Below, one piece after another: positions 41,565 through 52,929 of a stretch of 64,000 bases of DNA. Both the position numbers and the translations under genes were made by a program. The notes below the pieces were generated by a model that did no database searches, was not told where the DNA came from, and worked only from the letters and a program-made list of their open reading frames with translations. Location of the stretch: assembly GCF_000429485.1 (NCBI RefSeq), contig NZ_KE386907.1, forward strand, positions 567,096 to 631,095, in the 5' to 3' direction. The DNA comes from Aliagarivorans marinus DSM 23064 (GTDB taxonomy: Bacteria > Pseudomonadota > Gammaproteobacteria > Enterobacterales > Celerinatantimonadaceae). Within the stretch, counting starts at the first letter, position 1, and each line of letters starts with the position of its first letter.

Positions 41565-42455
41565 TTAACCTTTCACGCCACCAGCGGTCAGACCGCCAAC
41601 CAGCCAACGTTGTGCCAACAGGAACACGATGGTGATTGGGAAACCGGACAGTACAGCAGCTGCGGCAAAGTCACCCCACAATAGGTTTTGCGGGTAGAAG
41701 TATTGTTGTGAGCCCACTGCCAGGGTCATCTTATCGATGTCCTGAACCAGCACCGAGGCCATTGGTACTTCTGTAATGATGCCGATGAAGGCCAAGATGA
41801 ATACCACCGCAAGAATCGGCACCGATAGCGGTAGCAGAATCAGACGGAAGGCTTGCCAAGGGGTGGCGCCATCGATGGCCGCACTCTCTTCCAGAGCCGG
41901 GTCAATGGTTTCGAAGTAGCCCTTAATTGTCCAAACGTGAAGTGCGATACCCCCCAAGTAAGCCAGAATCAGACCACCGTGGGTGTTCAGGCCTAGCCAA
42001 GGGATGAAATCGCCAATCATGTTGAAGAAGGCATAGAAGGCAACCAGCGCCAACACTGATGGGAACATCTGAAAGATCAGCATGCCGCTCAGGATGGTCG
42101 ATTTGCCTTTAAACTTCATACGAGCAAACGCGTACGCACTGGTGGTAGAAAGCACCACAATCAGTACCGCAGAGATACCCGCCACCTTGATCGAGTTCCA
42201 CAACCAGGTCAGAACCGGGAACGGAGGAGGCGTGATTGAGCCGTCGGCATTCTCCACAGAGATGCCCAGCGCCAAACGCCAGTGATCAAGGGTTGGATTA
42301 CGAGGGATAATGTCACCCACCGAGAAGTTACCGGTACGGAATGAGATGGCGATAACCATCAGCAGTGGGAAAATAATCAAACACAGAAACGCGCAGATAG
42401 CTATGTGAGTGCCCAGTTTGCGGTATTTCAGTGATTTCGGTTGAACCATTGGCAT
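41565..42455 (-). CDS. malG: maltose ABC transporter permease MalG
   Basis: The 296-residue permease has six membrane helices and the EAA loop ([24 protein letters not shown]) that docks the ATPase. It matches MalG in length and in its C-terminal [16 protein letters not shown] ending. With MalF it forms the channel that opens toward MalE. AGGAG precedes the ATG. It starts 11 bases downstream of malF. Confidence 0.95.
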   Translation of the reverse strand: MPMVQPKSLKYRKLGTHIAICAFLCLIIFPLLMVIAISFRTGNFSVGDIIPRNPTLDHWRLALGISVENADGSITPPPFPVLTWLWNSIKVAGISAVLIVVLSTTSAYAFARMKFKGKSTILSGMLIFQMFPSVLALVAFYAFFNMIGDFIPWLGLNTHGGLILAYLGGIALHVWTIKGYFETIDPALEESAAIDGATPWQAFRLILLPLSVPILAVVFILAFIGIITEVPMASVLVQDIDKMTLAVGSQQYFYPQNLLWGDFAAAAVLSGFPITIVFLLAQRWLVGGLTAGGVKG

Positions 42456-42466
42456 AACTGTTCTCC

Positions 42467-44098
42467 TTACACAGACTTGTTAGCGTTAGTTAGACGCAGG
42501 TTGAACAAGGCTATCGCACCCACAACCAGGAAGATCATGGTGGCAATTGCACTGGCCAAACCAAAGTCTTGTGTGCCGCTGCCTTCAAAGGCGATGCGGT
42601 AGGTGTAGCTCACCAACAGGTCAGTAGTACCTGCCGGGGTAGTAGCGCCGATGATATCCGGGCCACCAGAGGTCAATAGCTGAATAAGCACGAAGTTGTT
42701 GAAGTTAAACGCGAACGAGGCGATTAGCAGCGGCGTTAGTGGCTTCATCAACAGCGGGACAGTAATGTTAAAGAAGTTCTTAATCGGACCTGCACCGTCC
42801 ATCGCAGACGCTTCGTACAAGTCTTCAGGGATAGACTTCAACAGACCCATACACAGGATCATCATGTACGGATAACCCAGCCAGGTGTTCACGATAAGAA
42901 TCATGGTTTTGGCTAAGGTTGGGTCGGTGAACCAGTCAGGTTTGATACCGAACCACGCATTCAGCAGCGCGTTAATCTCACCGAAGTTCTGGTTGAACAA
43001 ACCTTTGAACACCAGAATCGAGATAAACGCTGGCACCGCGTAAGGCAGAATCAGCAGTACGCGGTAAATCGCGCGGCCTTTCAGCTCTTCCCACTGAATC
43101 ACACAAGCCAGCACCATACCGATTGCCAGAGTGAAGGCGACCGAACAACCAGCGAAGATAACCGTCCAGATAAAGATTTGAACAAATGGCTTTTTAATAC
43201 CATCATCTTTAACCACACGTTCAAAGTTCTTCCAGCCGATGTTTACGGTGAAACCAGGAGTAACACGATTGCCGACAAACTCTGCGTTGCCATCAATGTA
43301 CTGATAGAAGCCGGTTTCCATGTTCGGCATCATCAGCTCGCCGGTTTGGTTGTTGCGTAGCGCAGAGCCACCCGGGATCACGACACCGCTGTCTTGTAGA
43401 ACGCGGTCTTTGTCGAGCTTAGTGAACAGTGGCGCTTGGGCCGCAAACTTACGCAGGCCGCTCATTACCAGTTCATCGCCCTCAGGAGTAACCAGTACCA
43501 GGCTGTTCAAGAACTGACGGTTTTGAGTGATGGCGCGGATTTGCGCAACTTCAAGCTCAGGCTTTTGCTCAACATGAGAGAGTTTAACTTCGCTGCTCTC
43601 AAGCGTTTGCTTGCGAGCCGACAGCTCAGAGTTAGAAATTGGAGAAAGTGGCGAGCTAACCAGAACTTTGTCGTCCTGAACCAGCTGCAACACGTACTTC
43701 CCTTCGCCAGATTCCAACATTGCAAAATCGAACGTGCCGCCTTGTGCGGTGTAGGTTCTTGCTAAGTGCATACGCTCTACCCGCTCTAGCGTGAGCAGGT
43801 TGGTACCACTGTAGTTGGTAAATGCAATCCCGACGGTATAAAGCAGTGGGAAGATAATAAACATAACCATGCCCGCCATACCCGGATAAATATACCGGTG
43901 GGCATAGGCGCGCTTGCTGGTAAATACGTAAACACCAGAAGCGACGATAACGAGGTTAAGCAGCGCGAACGCATACTCACCGCTTGCATACATCATAATA
44001 ATTGCGTAGCCGTTAAGCGCCACAATTGCAGTGATGAGCAACAGCTTCAGCCAGGCATACTTGCCTTGCATAAGTCCTGAAGTCGTGGAAACACCCAT
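42467..44098 (-). CDS. malF: maltose ABC transporter permease MalF
   Basis: The 543-residue permease has the MalF layout: two N-terminal helices, a third, then a large periplasmic P2 domain (roughly residues 90-280) unique to MalF, and a core of five further helices. The EAA loop is [23 protein letters not shown]. It is about 30 residues longer than the E. coli protein, mostly in the P2 loop. It binds MalE and MalG. It is the second gene of the operon, after malE. Confidence 0.95.
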   Translation of the reverse strand: MGVSTTSGLMQGKYAWLKLLLITAIVALNGYAIIMMYASGEYAFALLNLVIVASGVYVFTSKRAYAHRYIYPGMAGMVMFIIFPLLYTVGIAFTNYSGTNLLTLERVERMHLARTYTAQGGTFDFAMLESGEGKYVLQLVQDDKVLVSSPLSPISNSELSARKQTLESSEVKLSHVEQKPELEVAQIRAITQNRQFLNSLVLVTPEGDELVMSGLRKFAAQAPLFTKLDKDRVLQDSGVVIPGGSALRNNQTGELMMPNMETGFYQYIDGNAEFVGNRVTPGFTVNIGWKNFERVVKDDGIKKPFVQIFIWTVIFAGCSVAFTLAIGMVLACVIQWEELKGRAIYRVLLILPYAVPAFISILVFKGLFNQNFGEINALLNAWFGIKPDWFTDPTLAKTMILIVNTWLGYPYMMILCMGLLKSIPEDLYEASAMDGAGPIKNFFNITVPLLMKPLTPLLIASFAFNFNNFVLIQLLTSGGPDIIGATTPAGTTDLLVSYTYRIAFEGSGTQDFGLASAIATMIFLVVGAIALFNLRLTNANKSV

Positions 44099-44186
44099 CT
44101 ATATAACCTTTGTTTTATTGTTCCGAACAAAAAATGAGAGAAGGAGTGACCGAACTCCTCCTCTCGCTTGGAAGTGACCTTCCTAC

Positions 44187-45368
44187 TTACTTAGCGATAC
44201 GGCGCGCAGCAGCGTCCAACGCTTTATCCAGGTCTTGACGACCGCTGGTGATGTTGGTCAGTGAGGTTGCCATTGCAGACCAGAACTTGCCCATAGCCGC
44301 AACGTTAGGCATTGGCTCACCGTCTTGAGCGTTAGCAAAGGTAGCAGCGATGCGTGGATCGTCAGCCAGCTCAGCCATGTACTCTTTGTGAGCTACCGCA
44401 CCCAGTGGTACGTCAGCGTTCACTTCGCTCAGACCTTCAACAGTCAGCATGTAGTTCTCTAGGAACTCGATAGCCAAGTCAGCGTTTGGAGACGCAGAGT
44501 TAACCGCACCTGCCAGTACACCTACCATCGGCTTGGCTTTGTTGCCGTTGATGGTTGGGATGTAGGTTACGCCGTAGTTGATACCGCTCTTATCAGCGTT
44601 ATCCCAAGCCCAAGGACCGTTGATCATCATGGCCACTTCACCTTTGTTAAAGGCAGCGTCCATTACACCGTAGTCAGCACCACGTGGCATGTGACCATTC
44701 TCAATCAGGTCAGCGATTACACGTGCGCCCATTTTCGCGCCGTCGGTAGCAACACCGGTGTCTTTAACGTCGTACGAACCATTTTCGTACTTAAAGATGT
44801 AACCGCCGTTAGCAGCCAGAAGTGGCCAGCTGAAGTAGGTGTTGTTGTAGTCCCACAGGATGGCGTTCTTGCCTTGTTCCTGAAGCTTCTTGTCAAGCTC
44901 AGGGATCTCTTCCCAAGTAGTTGGAGGAGTAGGTACCAGATCTTTGTTGTAGATCAGGCCAACAGCTTCGATAGCAACTGGGTAACCATATACCTTGCCG
45001 TCAATGGTTACTGCGTCCCAAGCGAAATCTTCGATTTCTGCAACTTTCTCAGCGCTTGGCTTGATTTCAGCCAACAGGCCTGCGTCAACCCAGTCACCGA
45101 AACGGTCGTGAGCCCAGAAGAAAATGTCTGGACCAGCACCGGTAGCAGCAGCTTGCTGGAAACGTCCAGGTGCGTCATCTGGGTGAGCAACGGTTACTTT
45201 AACACCGGTGTCAGCTTCGAAACGCTTACCTACTTCTGCAAGACCGTTGTAGCCTTTGTCACCGTTGATCCAAATGGTCAACTGGCCTTCTTCGATGTTT
45301 GCAGACGCAGTAGCAGCCATACCCAAAGACGCAACCGCTACAGCAGTTGCCAGAATTGTCTTTTTCAT
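44187..45368 (-). CDS. malE: maltose/maltodextrin-binding protein
   Basis: The 393-residue protein has a type I signal peptide ([22 protein letters not shown]) and a mature start [22 protein letters not shown], closely like MalE of E. coli. The later motifs [19 protein letters not shown] and [22 protein letters not shown] support it. It binds maltose and maltodextrins in the periplasm and delivers them to MalFGK. It is the first gene of the operon; the 279 bases upstream should hold its promoter, but I see no clear MalT box. No malT, malP or malQ is in the window. Confidence 0.95.
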   Translation of the reverse strand: MKKTILATAVAVASLGMAATASANIEEGQLTIWINGDKGYNGLAEVGKRFEADTGVKVTVAHPDDAPGRFQQAAATGAGPDIFFWAHDRFGDWVDAGLLAEIKPSAEKVAEIEDFAWDAVTIDGKVYGYPVAIEAVGLIYNKDLVPTPPTTWEEIPELDKKLQEQGKNAILWDYNNTYFSWPLLAANGGYIFKYENGSYDVKDTGVATDGAKMGARVIADLIENGHMPRGADYGVMDAAFNKGEVAMMINGPWAWDNADKSGINYGVTYIPTINGNKAKPMVGVLAGAVNSASPNADLAIEFLENYMLTVEGLSEVNADVPLGAVAHKEYMAELADDPRIAATFANAQDGEPMPNVAAMGKFWSAMATSLTNITSGRQDLDKALDAAARRIAK

Positions 45369-45647
45369 TAGCCTTTCCTTAACTAAGTTATTTTGTTATG
45401 GGAGCAAGTGATGTTCTTGCTGGCGATGATAGTAACTCGTTTAGGGCTGTCGGCACATGACTTGGCTCGCATTTTTGAAATTATATTACAAACCAACAAA
45501 ACGAGACTTTATGCGGCTTTAGCCCAAATACCCATCACAACAGGGTGTAATAAAACAACATTATTGGTGACATTTCCCTTTGAAAACTTTTTCATGTTGT
45601 AATTTTACTACATTTTAACTTTGACAAGGTTTTCAAGACGCGTAGGG

Positions 45648-45668
45648 GCTGAGCACTATTTGCTCAGC
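45648..45668. other. hairpin overlapping the end of yejK
   Basis: GCTGAGCA and TGCTCAGC form a perfect 8-bp stem with a 5-base loop across the yejK stop codon. Without a T run it is only a possible terminator or RNA-stabilising hairpin. Confidence 0.35.
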
Positions 45669-46654
45669 TGCTCTCTCAAATTAGGAGGGATGCCGACAAT
45701 GGTCAATGTGTCGGTTTGAGGATCGTACTGAATTCGCTCACCTAATAGATCTCGATCAAAACTGATGCTCACCCCTTTGCCCTGACCAAAGAACTTGGCC
45801 ATCTTTTTCAGGCTGCCGCGATCGGCCGGAAACTGCTCTTCCAGTGGGTAGTTGTCGGCGGCGAACTGATAAAAGTCCATGCCTTCATCGGTTTCCGGGA
45901 ACACCTCGGTGAGCTCTTTAACCTTGATCTCTTCGCCGTCTTTGAGCTGCTGCTCGCAGTAGCTTTTTACCTCTTTACGCACCTCTGCACCTTCCTCAGC
46001 CTCAAGCTGGGTAGCAGCACAAAACTCTTCAACGGCTTGCATTAGCACGGTATTTTGCTGCTTTACATCCAGCCCGTCATCGCAGCCCAAGAACTCGACG
46101 AAGAAGTCGGAGATCTTGCGTCCGGCGCGGCCTTTTACATAAGAGAGGTAACGCGTGGACTCGCTGTTGCGTTGCATATCGGTAAGGTCGATACGGGCAG
46201 CGAGTTGAATAGAAGAGGTTTCCAGATAGTGGCTATCGGTGATCTCCCACTGCTCATTAACACTCGGCGAAACCTTACGCTCAAGCACCGCAACCAATAG
46301 GTAATCGCCTGCTACGTGCTCATACTCAGCCACCAGCAACACGCCCTGCTCCACCACTTGGTAGGCATTGACCTGCTCGACCAAAATGCTGGCAATGTCT
46401 TGCGAGAAGGCTAAAAACGGCGTTTCCTGCTTTAAATAGGCATCTAACGAGCCTTTAAATTGGCTGCTGTTCTCATTGTTGTAATAGCCAAACCCTTTCG
46501 CCGCTTTAGCGTTGTAGCCTAAGTGCAGCTCTTCGATAAGCTCCATGGCTTTATCGCTGGCAGCCAGTTCCTGCGGCCGCGCCTGCAGCTCAACGGCGCC
46601 TTCTGAACCCAGTGATAGCGAGTGTAAAATCAAGTGTTTTAGAGAAATGTTCAT
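45656..46654 (-). CDS. yejK: nucleoid-associated protein NdpA/YejK
   Basis: The product of 332 residues matches the YejK/NdpA family: SLKHLILHSLSLGSEGAVEL at the start, SDFFVEFLGCDDGLDVKQQNTVLMQAVEEF in the middle, and ISFDRDLLGERIQYDPQTDTLTIVGIPPNLREQL at the end. The family is a minor nucleoid protein with DNA-binding activity. The ATG at 46654 fits the E. coli start; the longer frame is discounted. It is divergent from yejL-yejM, as in Enterobacteriaceae. Confidence 0.93.
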   Translation of the reverse strand: MNISLKHLILHSLSLGSEGAVELQARPQELAASDKAMELIEELHLGYNAKAAKGFGYYNNENSSQFKGSLDAYLKQETPFLAFSQDIASILVEQVNAYQVVEQGVLLVAEYEHVAGDYLLVAVLERKVSPSVNEQWEITDSHYLETSSIQLAARIDLTDMQRNSESTRYLSYVKGRAGRKISDFFVEFLGCDDGLDVKQQNTVLMQAVEEFCAATQLEAEEGAEVRKEVKSYCEQQLKDGEEIKVKELTEVFPETDEGMDFYQFAADNYPLEEQFPADRGSLKKMAKFFGQGKGVSISFDRDLLGERIQYDPQTDTLTIVGIPPNLREQLSK

Positions 46655-46727
46655 GCGACTCAAGGTTAGTGTTTGTAGATAAGGTGGGGTATTATACGCT
46701 TCTTTATCGTTAAATTTGCAGCAAAGC

Positions 46728-46955
46728 ATGGCCATCGTTTCAAAGTATTCAACCCAACAAATCGAAAACATCCTCAATGAGCTACTGGAAGTGTTGAACA
46801 AACACGACGCCAGTACCGAGTTAGGACTGATGGTGCTAGGGAATGCAGCCACTCACATCATTAATAGCAAGGTAGCGCCAGAGCAGCGGGAACATATTGC
46901 CCAGCAGTTTGGTAAGGTACTGGTTAGTTCAATGCAAAGCGAGAAGCCACACTAA
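46728..46955 (+). CDS. yejL: YejL (DUF1414) small conserved protein
   Basis: The product of 75 residues matches YejL: SKYSTQQIENILNELLEVLNKHDASTELGLMVLGNAATHIINSKVAPEQR. It forms small helical dimers; the function is unknown. The ATG at 46728 matches the E. coli start and is preferred to the upstream TTG. It is followed six bases later by yejM, so the two are co-transcribed. Confidence 0.9.
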   Translation: MAIVSKYSTQQIENILNELLEVLNKHDASTELGLMVLGNAATHIINSKVAPEQREHIAQQFGKVLVSSMQSEKPH

Positions 46956-46961
46956 CCCACT

Positions 46962-48746
46962 ATGGCAGGATTGCACCCCACCCCGCTTTACCGGGATAAA
47001 GTCTCCCAGCTAATCAGCTGGGGGCACTGGTTTTGTTTCAGCAATATCTTACTAAGCCTTATCTTGGGCTTACGCTATCTGGTGCTAGCTAAACCGCCAG
47101 AAACCTTTATCGGGCAAATCTATCTGCTGGTTAGCTGGGCTGGGCAGTTTGCCTTTATTCCGTTTGTGCTGTTCCTGCTGATCCTGTTTCCACTGAGCTT
47201 CGCCATCCCCAGCTTCCGAACACTGCGCTTTATCGGCGCCCTGCTGGCAACTGCGGGGTTGTGCGCCTTAATACTGGACCTTGAGGTCTACGCCGAATAT
47301 GGGGTACACCTCAACCCGGCAATGTTCAGCCTGCTTATCGACAAAGAGTCGCAAACTGCCACCAACTTTAATGGCTTCTTTGTCCTTATCCCCTTCCTGT
47401 TCTTGCTGCAGCTTTGGCTGGGTAAACTGTGTTGGTCTTATCTGCGCCGCATCGAACATAAGCAACTAGGCAAGCCAATTGCAGCCGTCTTTATACTGTG
47501 CTTTCTGGCGACTCACTTAGTGCACGCTTGGGCCGATGCAGTGAGTTACCGCCCGGTTACCCAACAGCGCTATAACTATCCGCTGTTTTATCCTCTCACC
47601 GCGCGCAGCTTCCTGCTTGAGCAAGGCATCTTTGATGCCTACTCCCATGCCGAGCAAGTGCGTGATGAGCTCGCTGGCCCCAACGACTTGCGCTACCCAG
47701 CGCGCAATCTGGACGTACGTCGCATCGATAGCCGAATGAACGTACTGCTAGTGATTGCCGAGGGCATGCGTTGGGACTTGCTGCAACCTGACGTGATGCC
47801 AACGGCCAGCGCCGCAGCAGCCTCTTCCAGCCAGTTCCAAAGCCATTTCACAGCCAGCAACCAGCAGCCTTTGAGTATGTTCTCGCTACTCTACGGCCTG
47901 CCGAGCAGCTATTGGCCAGCGGTTGAGGCTCAGCAAGTGCCGCCAGTACTGACCAAGGTGCTGTCTCAGCAAAACTACCAAAGCATGGCGTTCTATAATG
48001 GCCAAACCTCTTCGGTGATCGATTTAGGCTTCGAGAAGGCCCAGCAGCGCCGTTTTGATAGCGACCGCGAGCTTGTCAATGAGTGGAAAGGCTGGATGGA
48101 TCAGCACGCCAACCTGCCTTGGTTCAACTTGGTGTACCTCGATGGTATCGCCCAGTTTGAGAACGACCTGCCAGCGCCGCCAGATCTGAGCGCCGAAACC
48201 ATGCGCGAGTACTACAAAGCCTCGGCCACCCAACTCGACTCACTACTGGCGCAGATGAGCAAAACTCTGGCGGACAATGGCGTAGCGCGCAATACAGTGA
48301 TTATCCTCACCGGTGATTACGGTATTGAGTTCAATGAAGAAGGCGACAATAGCTGGGGCTTTGGCAACAGCCTGTCATTAAAGCAAAGCCAGGTGCCGCT
48401 GCTGATCAAATGGCCCGGTCGTACGCCAGAGCTATTTACCCAAGATACCAGCCACTTAGACTTAGTGCCTACATTGCTACAGGATGTGTTGGCAGTGAAT
48501 AACAATGCCAGCGACTTCAGTAGTGGCCAAAACATCTTCCAAGACCGTGAATTAGATTGGGTGATGATCGGCAGTGAGCAACAGCAAGCGATTGTCGAGT
48601 CGGGACGCATCACCGTATTTGATGACGACGGCGACTATCAGGTGATTGACCGCCAAACCGTTACCGAGCGCGACCGTAACAAGGTGTCACTGCGCACCAT
48701 GGTGCAGGTGATGAACGAGATGCGACGTTTTTATAACAACGACTAA
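46962..48746 (+). CDS. yejM: YejM/PbgA/LapC-type envelope regulator (DUF3413-sulfatase)
   Basis: The 594-residue protein has five N-terminal helices (DUF3413) and a periplasmic alkaline-phosphatase/sulfatase-like domain from about residue 255 (VLLVIAEGMRWDLLQPDVMP), ending near SQVPLLIKWPGR. In E. coli this essential protein senses lipopolysaccharide and controls LpxC proteolysis through LapB. The catalytic metal residues of sulfatases are mostly absent in the family. It forms one transcript with yejL, ended by a clear terminator. Confidence 0.93.
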   Translation: MAGLHPTPLYRDKVSQLISWGHWFCFSNILLSLILGLRYLVLAKPPETFIGQIYLLVSWAGQFAFIPFVLFLLILFPLSFAIPSFRTLRFIGALLATAGLCALILDLEVYAEYGVHLNPAMFSLLIDKESQTATNFNGFFVLIPFLFLLQLWLGKLCWSYLRRIEHKQLGKPIAAVFILCFLATHLVHAWADAVSYRPVTQQRYNYPLFYPLTARSFLLEQGIFDAYSHAEQVRDELAGPNDLRYPARNLDVRRIDSRMNVLLVIAEGMRWDLLQPDVMPTASAAAASSSQFQSHFTASNQQPLSMFSLLYGLPSSYWPAVEAQQVPPVLTKVLSQQNYQSMAFYNGQTSSVIDLGFEKAQQRRFDSDRELVNEWKGWMDQHANLPWFNLVYLDGIAQFENDLPAPPDLSAETMREYYKASATQLDSLLAQMSKTLADNGVARNTVIILTGDYGIEFNEEGDNSWGFGNSLSLKQSQVPLLIKWPGRTPELFTQDTSHLDLVPTLLQDVLAVNNNASDFSSGQNIFQDRELDWVMIGSEQQQAIVESGRITVFDDDGDYQVIDRQTVTERDRNKVSLRTMVQVMNEMRRFYNND

Positions 48747-48770
48747 AACCGACGTTCAGTTAACTCAACA

Positions 48771-48796
48771 AAAAGGCACCTTACGGTGCCTTTTTT
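48771..48796 (+). terminator. rho-independent terminator after yejM
   Basis: GGCACC and GGTGCC form a perfect 6-bp stem with a 4-base loop, preceded by AAAAA and followed by TTTTTT. It can act in both directions. Confidence 0.92.
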
Positions 48797-48817
48797 GAAT
48801 CGACAGGATTTGAACAG

Positions 48818-49015
48818 TTAGGCCTTAAACCACACATCGGCAAAGCCCAGCTGCCGGCGCAGATTAAGGCTCTGATGCAGCCAGAACAGCGGCAAGACAA
48901 GCGGGCCAAACAACAAACCCAGAATGGTCCATCGTCGGATCGGCATCGCTGATTGGAAGGCGTTGAGATAGAGATAGCCGGCGAACACCAAGCAAAGCAC
49001 AGGGCTTATCAACAT
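48818..49015 (-). CDS. small membrane protein of unknown function
   Basis: The 65-residue product has two hydrophobic segments (LISPVLCLVFAGYLYLNAF and WTILGLLFGPLVLPLFWLHQSL) joined by a charged MPIRRW turn. I do not recognise a family. It is convergent with yejM across the terminator and upstream of nothing on its strand. The evidence is the clean membrane pattern; the absence of a clear ribosome binding site lowers confidence. Confidence 0.5.
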   Translation of the reverse strand: MLISPVLCLVFAGYLYLNAFQSAMPIRRWTILGLLFGPLVLPLFWLHQSLNLRRQLGFADVWFKA

Positions 49016-49143
49016 AGTTCATACTGCTCAAAATTAATACCGGGCGATTGTAGCAAAAGATTCATGCTTGCACTCGAACAAAATTCATATTCGAGTGCAA
49101 AAAACCATCGCTCCACGCAACGCTTCACAATGGCTCGCATGGC

Positions 49144-51288
49144 TTAGCTATCTAAGCAAGAGGCGTTGGTCTCAGCCAGCTTCAGGAGATAGTCACAGGG
49201 CTGGAACACCTCGCCATACTGCTCAACCATCTCGCTCATCTCTTCAGCTAACTGTTTAGTTCCGATTTGCTCGATAGCGCTAAACGGGCCACCCAAAAAC
49301 GGCGGGAAGCCGATACCGAAGATAGCACCTAAATCGCCATCACGGGCACTGCGGATAACCCCTTCATCCAAGCAGCGTAGCGCTTCATTGAGCATCGGAT
49401 AGACGCAGCGCTTGGCAATGTCGGCTTCATCCAGCGGCTCTGCAGCTTTAATGCCTAGGAGGCTATACACCGCCTTATCCGCTTGTTTGGCCTTCTTGCC
49501 GCTAAGCTTGGCAAACGGGCTTGGCTTGGCGTAGCTGTAGAGGCCCTTGCGTGTCTTCTTACCCAGCCGCTTATCAGCTATTAGTTTGTCGAAGGCATCC
49601 GGCGCTTTAAAGCGCTCACCAAGTTCAGCTTCCAAGATGGGGGCGATCTTCGCGCCGATATCGATACCCACTTCATCGAGCAGGGTCATCGGCCCCACGG
49701 GGAAGCCATAATCCAGTAAGCTGCGGTCGATATGCTCAATGGACTGTCCTTCTAACAGCAACTTAGCCGCCTCATTCATATAGGGTGCAAGGATGCGGTT
49801 GACATAAAAGCCCGCCTTATCTTTAACCACAATGGCGGTTTTGCCCTGTTTGCGGGCGAGCTCAACGGTATCGGTGATGCACTGCTCTGAGGTGCCCGCA
49901 TGGGGAATGATCTCAGCCAGTGGCATCTTCTCCACCGGGCTGAAGTAGTGCAGACCAATCACTTGCTCAGGTCGCGCCGCCTCTGCGGCGATCTGGCCAA
50001 TTGGTAGTGAGGAAGTATTACTGGCAAAGATGGTATCGCTCATAGCATGCTGCTCGATATCAGCCACCATTTGCTGCTTGAGGTTGAGGTCTTCAAAGAC
50101 TGCCTCAATCACGATGTCGGCCTTGCGCAGCACCGAATAATCGGTGCCACCGGAGATCTTAGCCATTTCAGATTGCAGCTGGGCATGGCTGATAAAGCGG
50201 CGCTTACGCTTTTTATCCAGCAGCTTATAGGCATAGTTAAGCGCCGCGCTAATGCCCTGCTCGTTAATGTCTTTAACCGCTACCGGTAGCCCGGCCTTGG
50301 TCGAGGAGACGAACGCAATCCCCGCGCCCATCAAACCACCACCGAGCACACCGACTTGGCTAAGCTTACGCGGCTCCACGCCATCAAACAGCTGCTCTTT
50401 CTTAAGCTCGGTGGAGCCAAAAAACAACCCTCTCAGGGCCTTGGATTCATCACTCATTACCAGCTCGGAGAAGCGCAGCGCCTCATAGGCAAAGCCCTCG
50501 GCCTCTGACTTCTCTAGTGATGCTTTGACACAATCGATAATCGCCATCGGCGCCGGGTAGTTGCCACGGGTCTTGGCCAGCGTTTGCTTCTCAACTTGGC
50601 TGAACAAGAGGTTGCGCCCAAGCGAGTTACCTTCCAGCGCTTTCGCCGCCCCTTTCAGCTTCACTTTGGCCTTACGTTTGGGTTTATCGGCGAACTTCTT
50701 AGCCACGTCCAACAGCACGGAGTTAGGCACCGCATCATCAACCAGACCTGCTTTTAAGGCTTGCTTGGGTCGCAGCTGTTTGCCGGTTAGCATCCACTGC
50801 AGCGCTAGCTGCAAGCCCACCACGCGTGGCAGGCGTTGGGTACCGCCGCCGCCGGGCAGCAAGCCCAGTTGCACTTCAGGCAGGCCAAGTGCAGTCTTGT
50901 CCCAGTCGCTACACACCCGATAGTCGCAGGCTAGCGCCAGCTCTAAACCACCGCCTAAACAGGGGCCGTGGATCGCCGCAATAACCGGAAAGGGCATGGT
51001 TTCCAAACGTTTAAATACCTTATGGCCGTCCATCGATAGTTGCTTGGCCTGCTCGGCGCTGGTGCAGCTGTCGAGCATGCTGATATCAGCGCCAGCGATA
51101 AACGAACTCTCTTTGCCGCTATACAAGATCAGCGCTTTTAGGCCACTTTTCTCTTCCAGTTCGTCAAGAATAACTTCCAATTCGGGGCCAAACTCTGCCC
51201 GCAGAGCGTTCATGCTCTCGCCCTGCACGTCAATTTTCAGCAGCGCGATATCCTGTTCAATCGTTAGCTCAAAGGTCGATTGGCTCAT
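49144..51288 (-). CDS. fadJ: fatty-acid oxidation complex subunit alpha (FadJ)
   Basis: The product of 714 residues has an N-terminal enoyl-CoA hydratase domain ([53 protein letters not shown]), then a 3-hydroxyacyl-CoA dehydrogenase ([35 protein letters not shown]). Length and partner order match the FadJ type rather than FadB. It hydrates and dehydrogenates acyl-CoA in beta-oxidation. Its ATG overlaps the fadI stop by one base (TAATG). Confidence 0.95.
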   Translation of the reverse strand: MSQSTFELTIEQDIALLKIDVQGESMNALRAEFGPELEVILDELEEKSGLKALILYSGKESSFIAGADISMLDSCTSAEQAKQLSMDGHKVFKRLETMPFPVIAAIHGPCLGGGLELALACDYRVCSDWDKTALGLPEVQLGLLPGGGGTQRLPRVVGLQLALQWMLTGKQLRPKQALKAGLVDDAVPNSVLLDVAKKFADKPKRKAKVKLKGAAKALEGNSLGRNLLFSQVEKQTLAKTRGNYPAPMAIIDCVKASLEKSEAEGFAYEALRFSELVMSDESKALRGLFFGSTELKKEQLFDGVEPRKLSQVGVLGGGLMGAGIAFVSSTKAGLPVAVKDINEQGISAALNYAYKLLDKKRKRRFISHAQLQSEMAKISGGTDYSVLRKADIVIEAVFEDLNLKQQMVADIEQHAMSDTIFASNTSSLPIGQIAAEAARPEQVIGLHYFSPVEKMPLAEIIPHAGTSEQCITDTVELARKQGKTAIVVKDKAGFYVNRILAPYMNEAAKLLLEGQSIEHIDRSLLDYGFPVGPMTLLDEVGIDIGAKIAPILEAELGERFKAPDAFDKLIADKRLGKKTRKGLYSYAKPSPFAKLSGKKAKQADKAVYSLLGIKAAEPLDEADIAKRCVYPMLNEALRCLDEGVIRSARDGDLGAIFGIGFPPFLGGPFSAIEQIGTKQLAEEMSEMVEQYGEVFQPCDYLLKLAETNASCLDS

Positions 51289-52592
51289 TATTCCACCTCC
51301 AGAATCATTGCTGCGCCCAAACCACCCGCAGCACATGCAGTGGTCAGCCCCAACCCGCCGCCGTTGCGGCGCAGGTCATTGAGCATCTGGGTAATCATAC
51401 GTGCGCCGGTGGCCGCAAATGGATGGCCGTAGGCAATCGAGCTGCCAAGCGGGTTAAACTTGTCCATGTCTACTTCACCGATGGCCTTACTGCGGCCGAT
51501 GGACTGGGCGAACTTGTCGCTGGCGAACATCTTCAGGTTAGCCAAGGTTTGCGCGGCAAAGGCCTCGTGCATCTCGATGCGATCCAAGTCTTGCAGAGTC
51601 AAGCCCGCCCGCTCGAGTGCAATCGGCGTGGCGTAAGAGGGCCCCATCAACATATCTTGCCAAACATCGATGGCCGAGAAGGCGTAGCTGCGGATATAGC
51701 CCATGATCGACAGACCAAGCGCTTTAGCCTTATCCTCGCGCATCAGCATGATTGCTGCAGCCCCGTCGGTTAGCGGCGTGGCGTTGGCGGCGGTGACTGA
51801 ACCATGCTTGCGATCGAACACCGGTCTGAGCTTGGCCAGCTTTTCCGCAGAGATATCGGCGCGAATGTTATTATCGCGGCGCAGGTGCTCTTTATAAGGC
51901 TCTGGGTAGGCGGTCATTACTTCATCGTCGAGCAGGCCGTCTTCCCAGGCTTTATGGGCGCGCTGGTGCGAACGGATCGCCAATTGGTCTTGTTCTTCAC
52001 GGGGGATCTGGTGAGTTTTGGCCATCTGCTCAGCGGTTTGCCCCATCGAAAGGCCAGTGGAGTACTCAGCCACCGCTGGCGGCACCGGCGCTAAATCCTT
52101 GGGGCGGATCTTCTTGATAATGTTCCAGCGCTGCCCCAGTGTTTTCGCCTTGGAGAGATCCAGCAGGCTATGCGCCAGCTTCTTCGACACCCCAATCGGC
52201 AACACGGAAGAGGAATCGGCCCCACCAGCAATGCCGCAATCAATGGTGCCAGCCATAATCGATTCATAGACATTCACAGTGGCTTGGAAGCTAGTGGCAC
52301 AGGCACGCGACACGCTGTAGGCATCGGTACCCACATTCATCTCAGTACCCAGCACAATCTCACGGGCGATATTCGGGGCGGCGGGCATCTGCACCACTTG
52401 TCCAAACACCACTTGCTGGACCAACTCGGGGTCAAGCTCCTGACGGCGCATCAGTTCGGCAACCACCATCTTGCCCAGATCAACAGCAGGCACACCATGA
52501 TAGGCGGTGGCTTGCCGGGCAAACGGCGTGCGTAGGCCGGCAACAATGGCAACCCGTTGACCGTTCGCTGCAGCGGTAGATTTGCTTCCCAT
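51288..52592 (-). CDS. fadI: 3-ketoacyl-CoA thiolase (FadI)
   Basis: The 434-residue thiolase has the acyl-accepting cysteine in [10 protein letters not shown], the [14 protein letters not shown] segment, [12 protein letters not shown], and the second cysteine in [13 protein letters not shown]. It completes each beta-oxidation cycle by releasing acetyl-CoA. It is the first gene of fadIJ, with AAGGAAGGA upstream. A FadR-type operator lies 56 bases before the start. Confidence 0.95.
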   Translation of the reverse strand: MGSKSTAAANGQRVAIVAGLRTPFARQATAYHGVPAVDLGKMVVAELMRRQELDPELVQQVVFGQVVQMPAAPNIAREIVLGTEMNVGTDAYSVSRACATSFQATVNVYESIMAGTIDCGIAGGADSSSVLPIGVSKKLAHSLLDLSKAKTLGQRWNIIKKIRPKDLAPVPPAVAEYSTGLSMGQTAEQMAKTHQIPREEQDQLAIRSHQRAHKAWEDGLLDDEVMTAYPEPYKEHLRRDNNIRADISAEKLAKLRPVFDRKHGSVTAANATPLTDGAAAIMLMREDKAKALGLSIMGYIRSYAFSAIDVWQDMLMGPSYATPIALERAGLTLQDLDRIEMHEAFAAQTLANLKMFASDKFAQSIGRSKAIGEVDMDKFNPLGSSIAYGHPFAATGARMITQMLNDLRRNGGGLGLTTACAAGGLGAAMILEVE

Positions 52593-52647
52593 ATTCCTTC
52601 CTTGTAGTTGTTACCCTGTGCTCGGTATTAGGCTGACTAAACCACGC

Positions 52648-52662
52648 ACAGGTCTGACCTGT
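52648..52662 (-). promoter_or_regulatory. FadR-type operator upstream of fadI
   Basis: ACAGGTCTGACCTGT is a perfect palindrome around GGTCTGACC, matching the GGTCNGACC core of the FadR site. FadR represses fad genes until acyl-CoA releases it. The rest of the 337-base divergent region (52593-52929) shows no gene or other repeat; it should hold the fadI and moxR promoters. Confidence 0.7.
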
Positions 52663-52929
52663 AATCGTGAATCAAGTTTAACCATTTGATTACATTTTTC
52701 AAACAGCCATTTAAAACAACGCTAAGTGCATCACGTAAGCGCTCAACAACAAGCACGCGATTCCGTCGGATATACCTTGAAGTCGTTACAAAGCGCCTCA
52801 ATATCATTGGCATGAAAAGGTAATCTCTCGGTTAATCAGCACCTTGGAACAGCAGGCACGGAGAAACTCTTTGAGCCCCACTGATCCCTGTAATATGATT
52901 TGCCAGCAATTCTTAGGTAAGAGGACGAC

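Noticed and set aside
44691-45371. Open frame of 226 codons antisense to malE
   Set aside because: It mirrors the malE coding sequence; translation has no family pattern and no start signal.
52760-52800. TATACCTTGAAG sequence that recalls the MITE-like terminal repeat
   Set aside because: Only the first few bases match and there is no inverted partner nearby.
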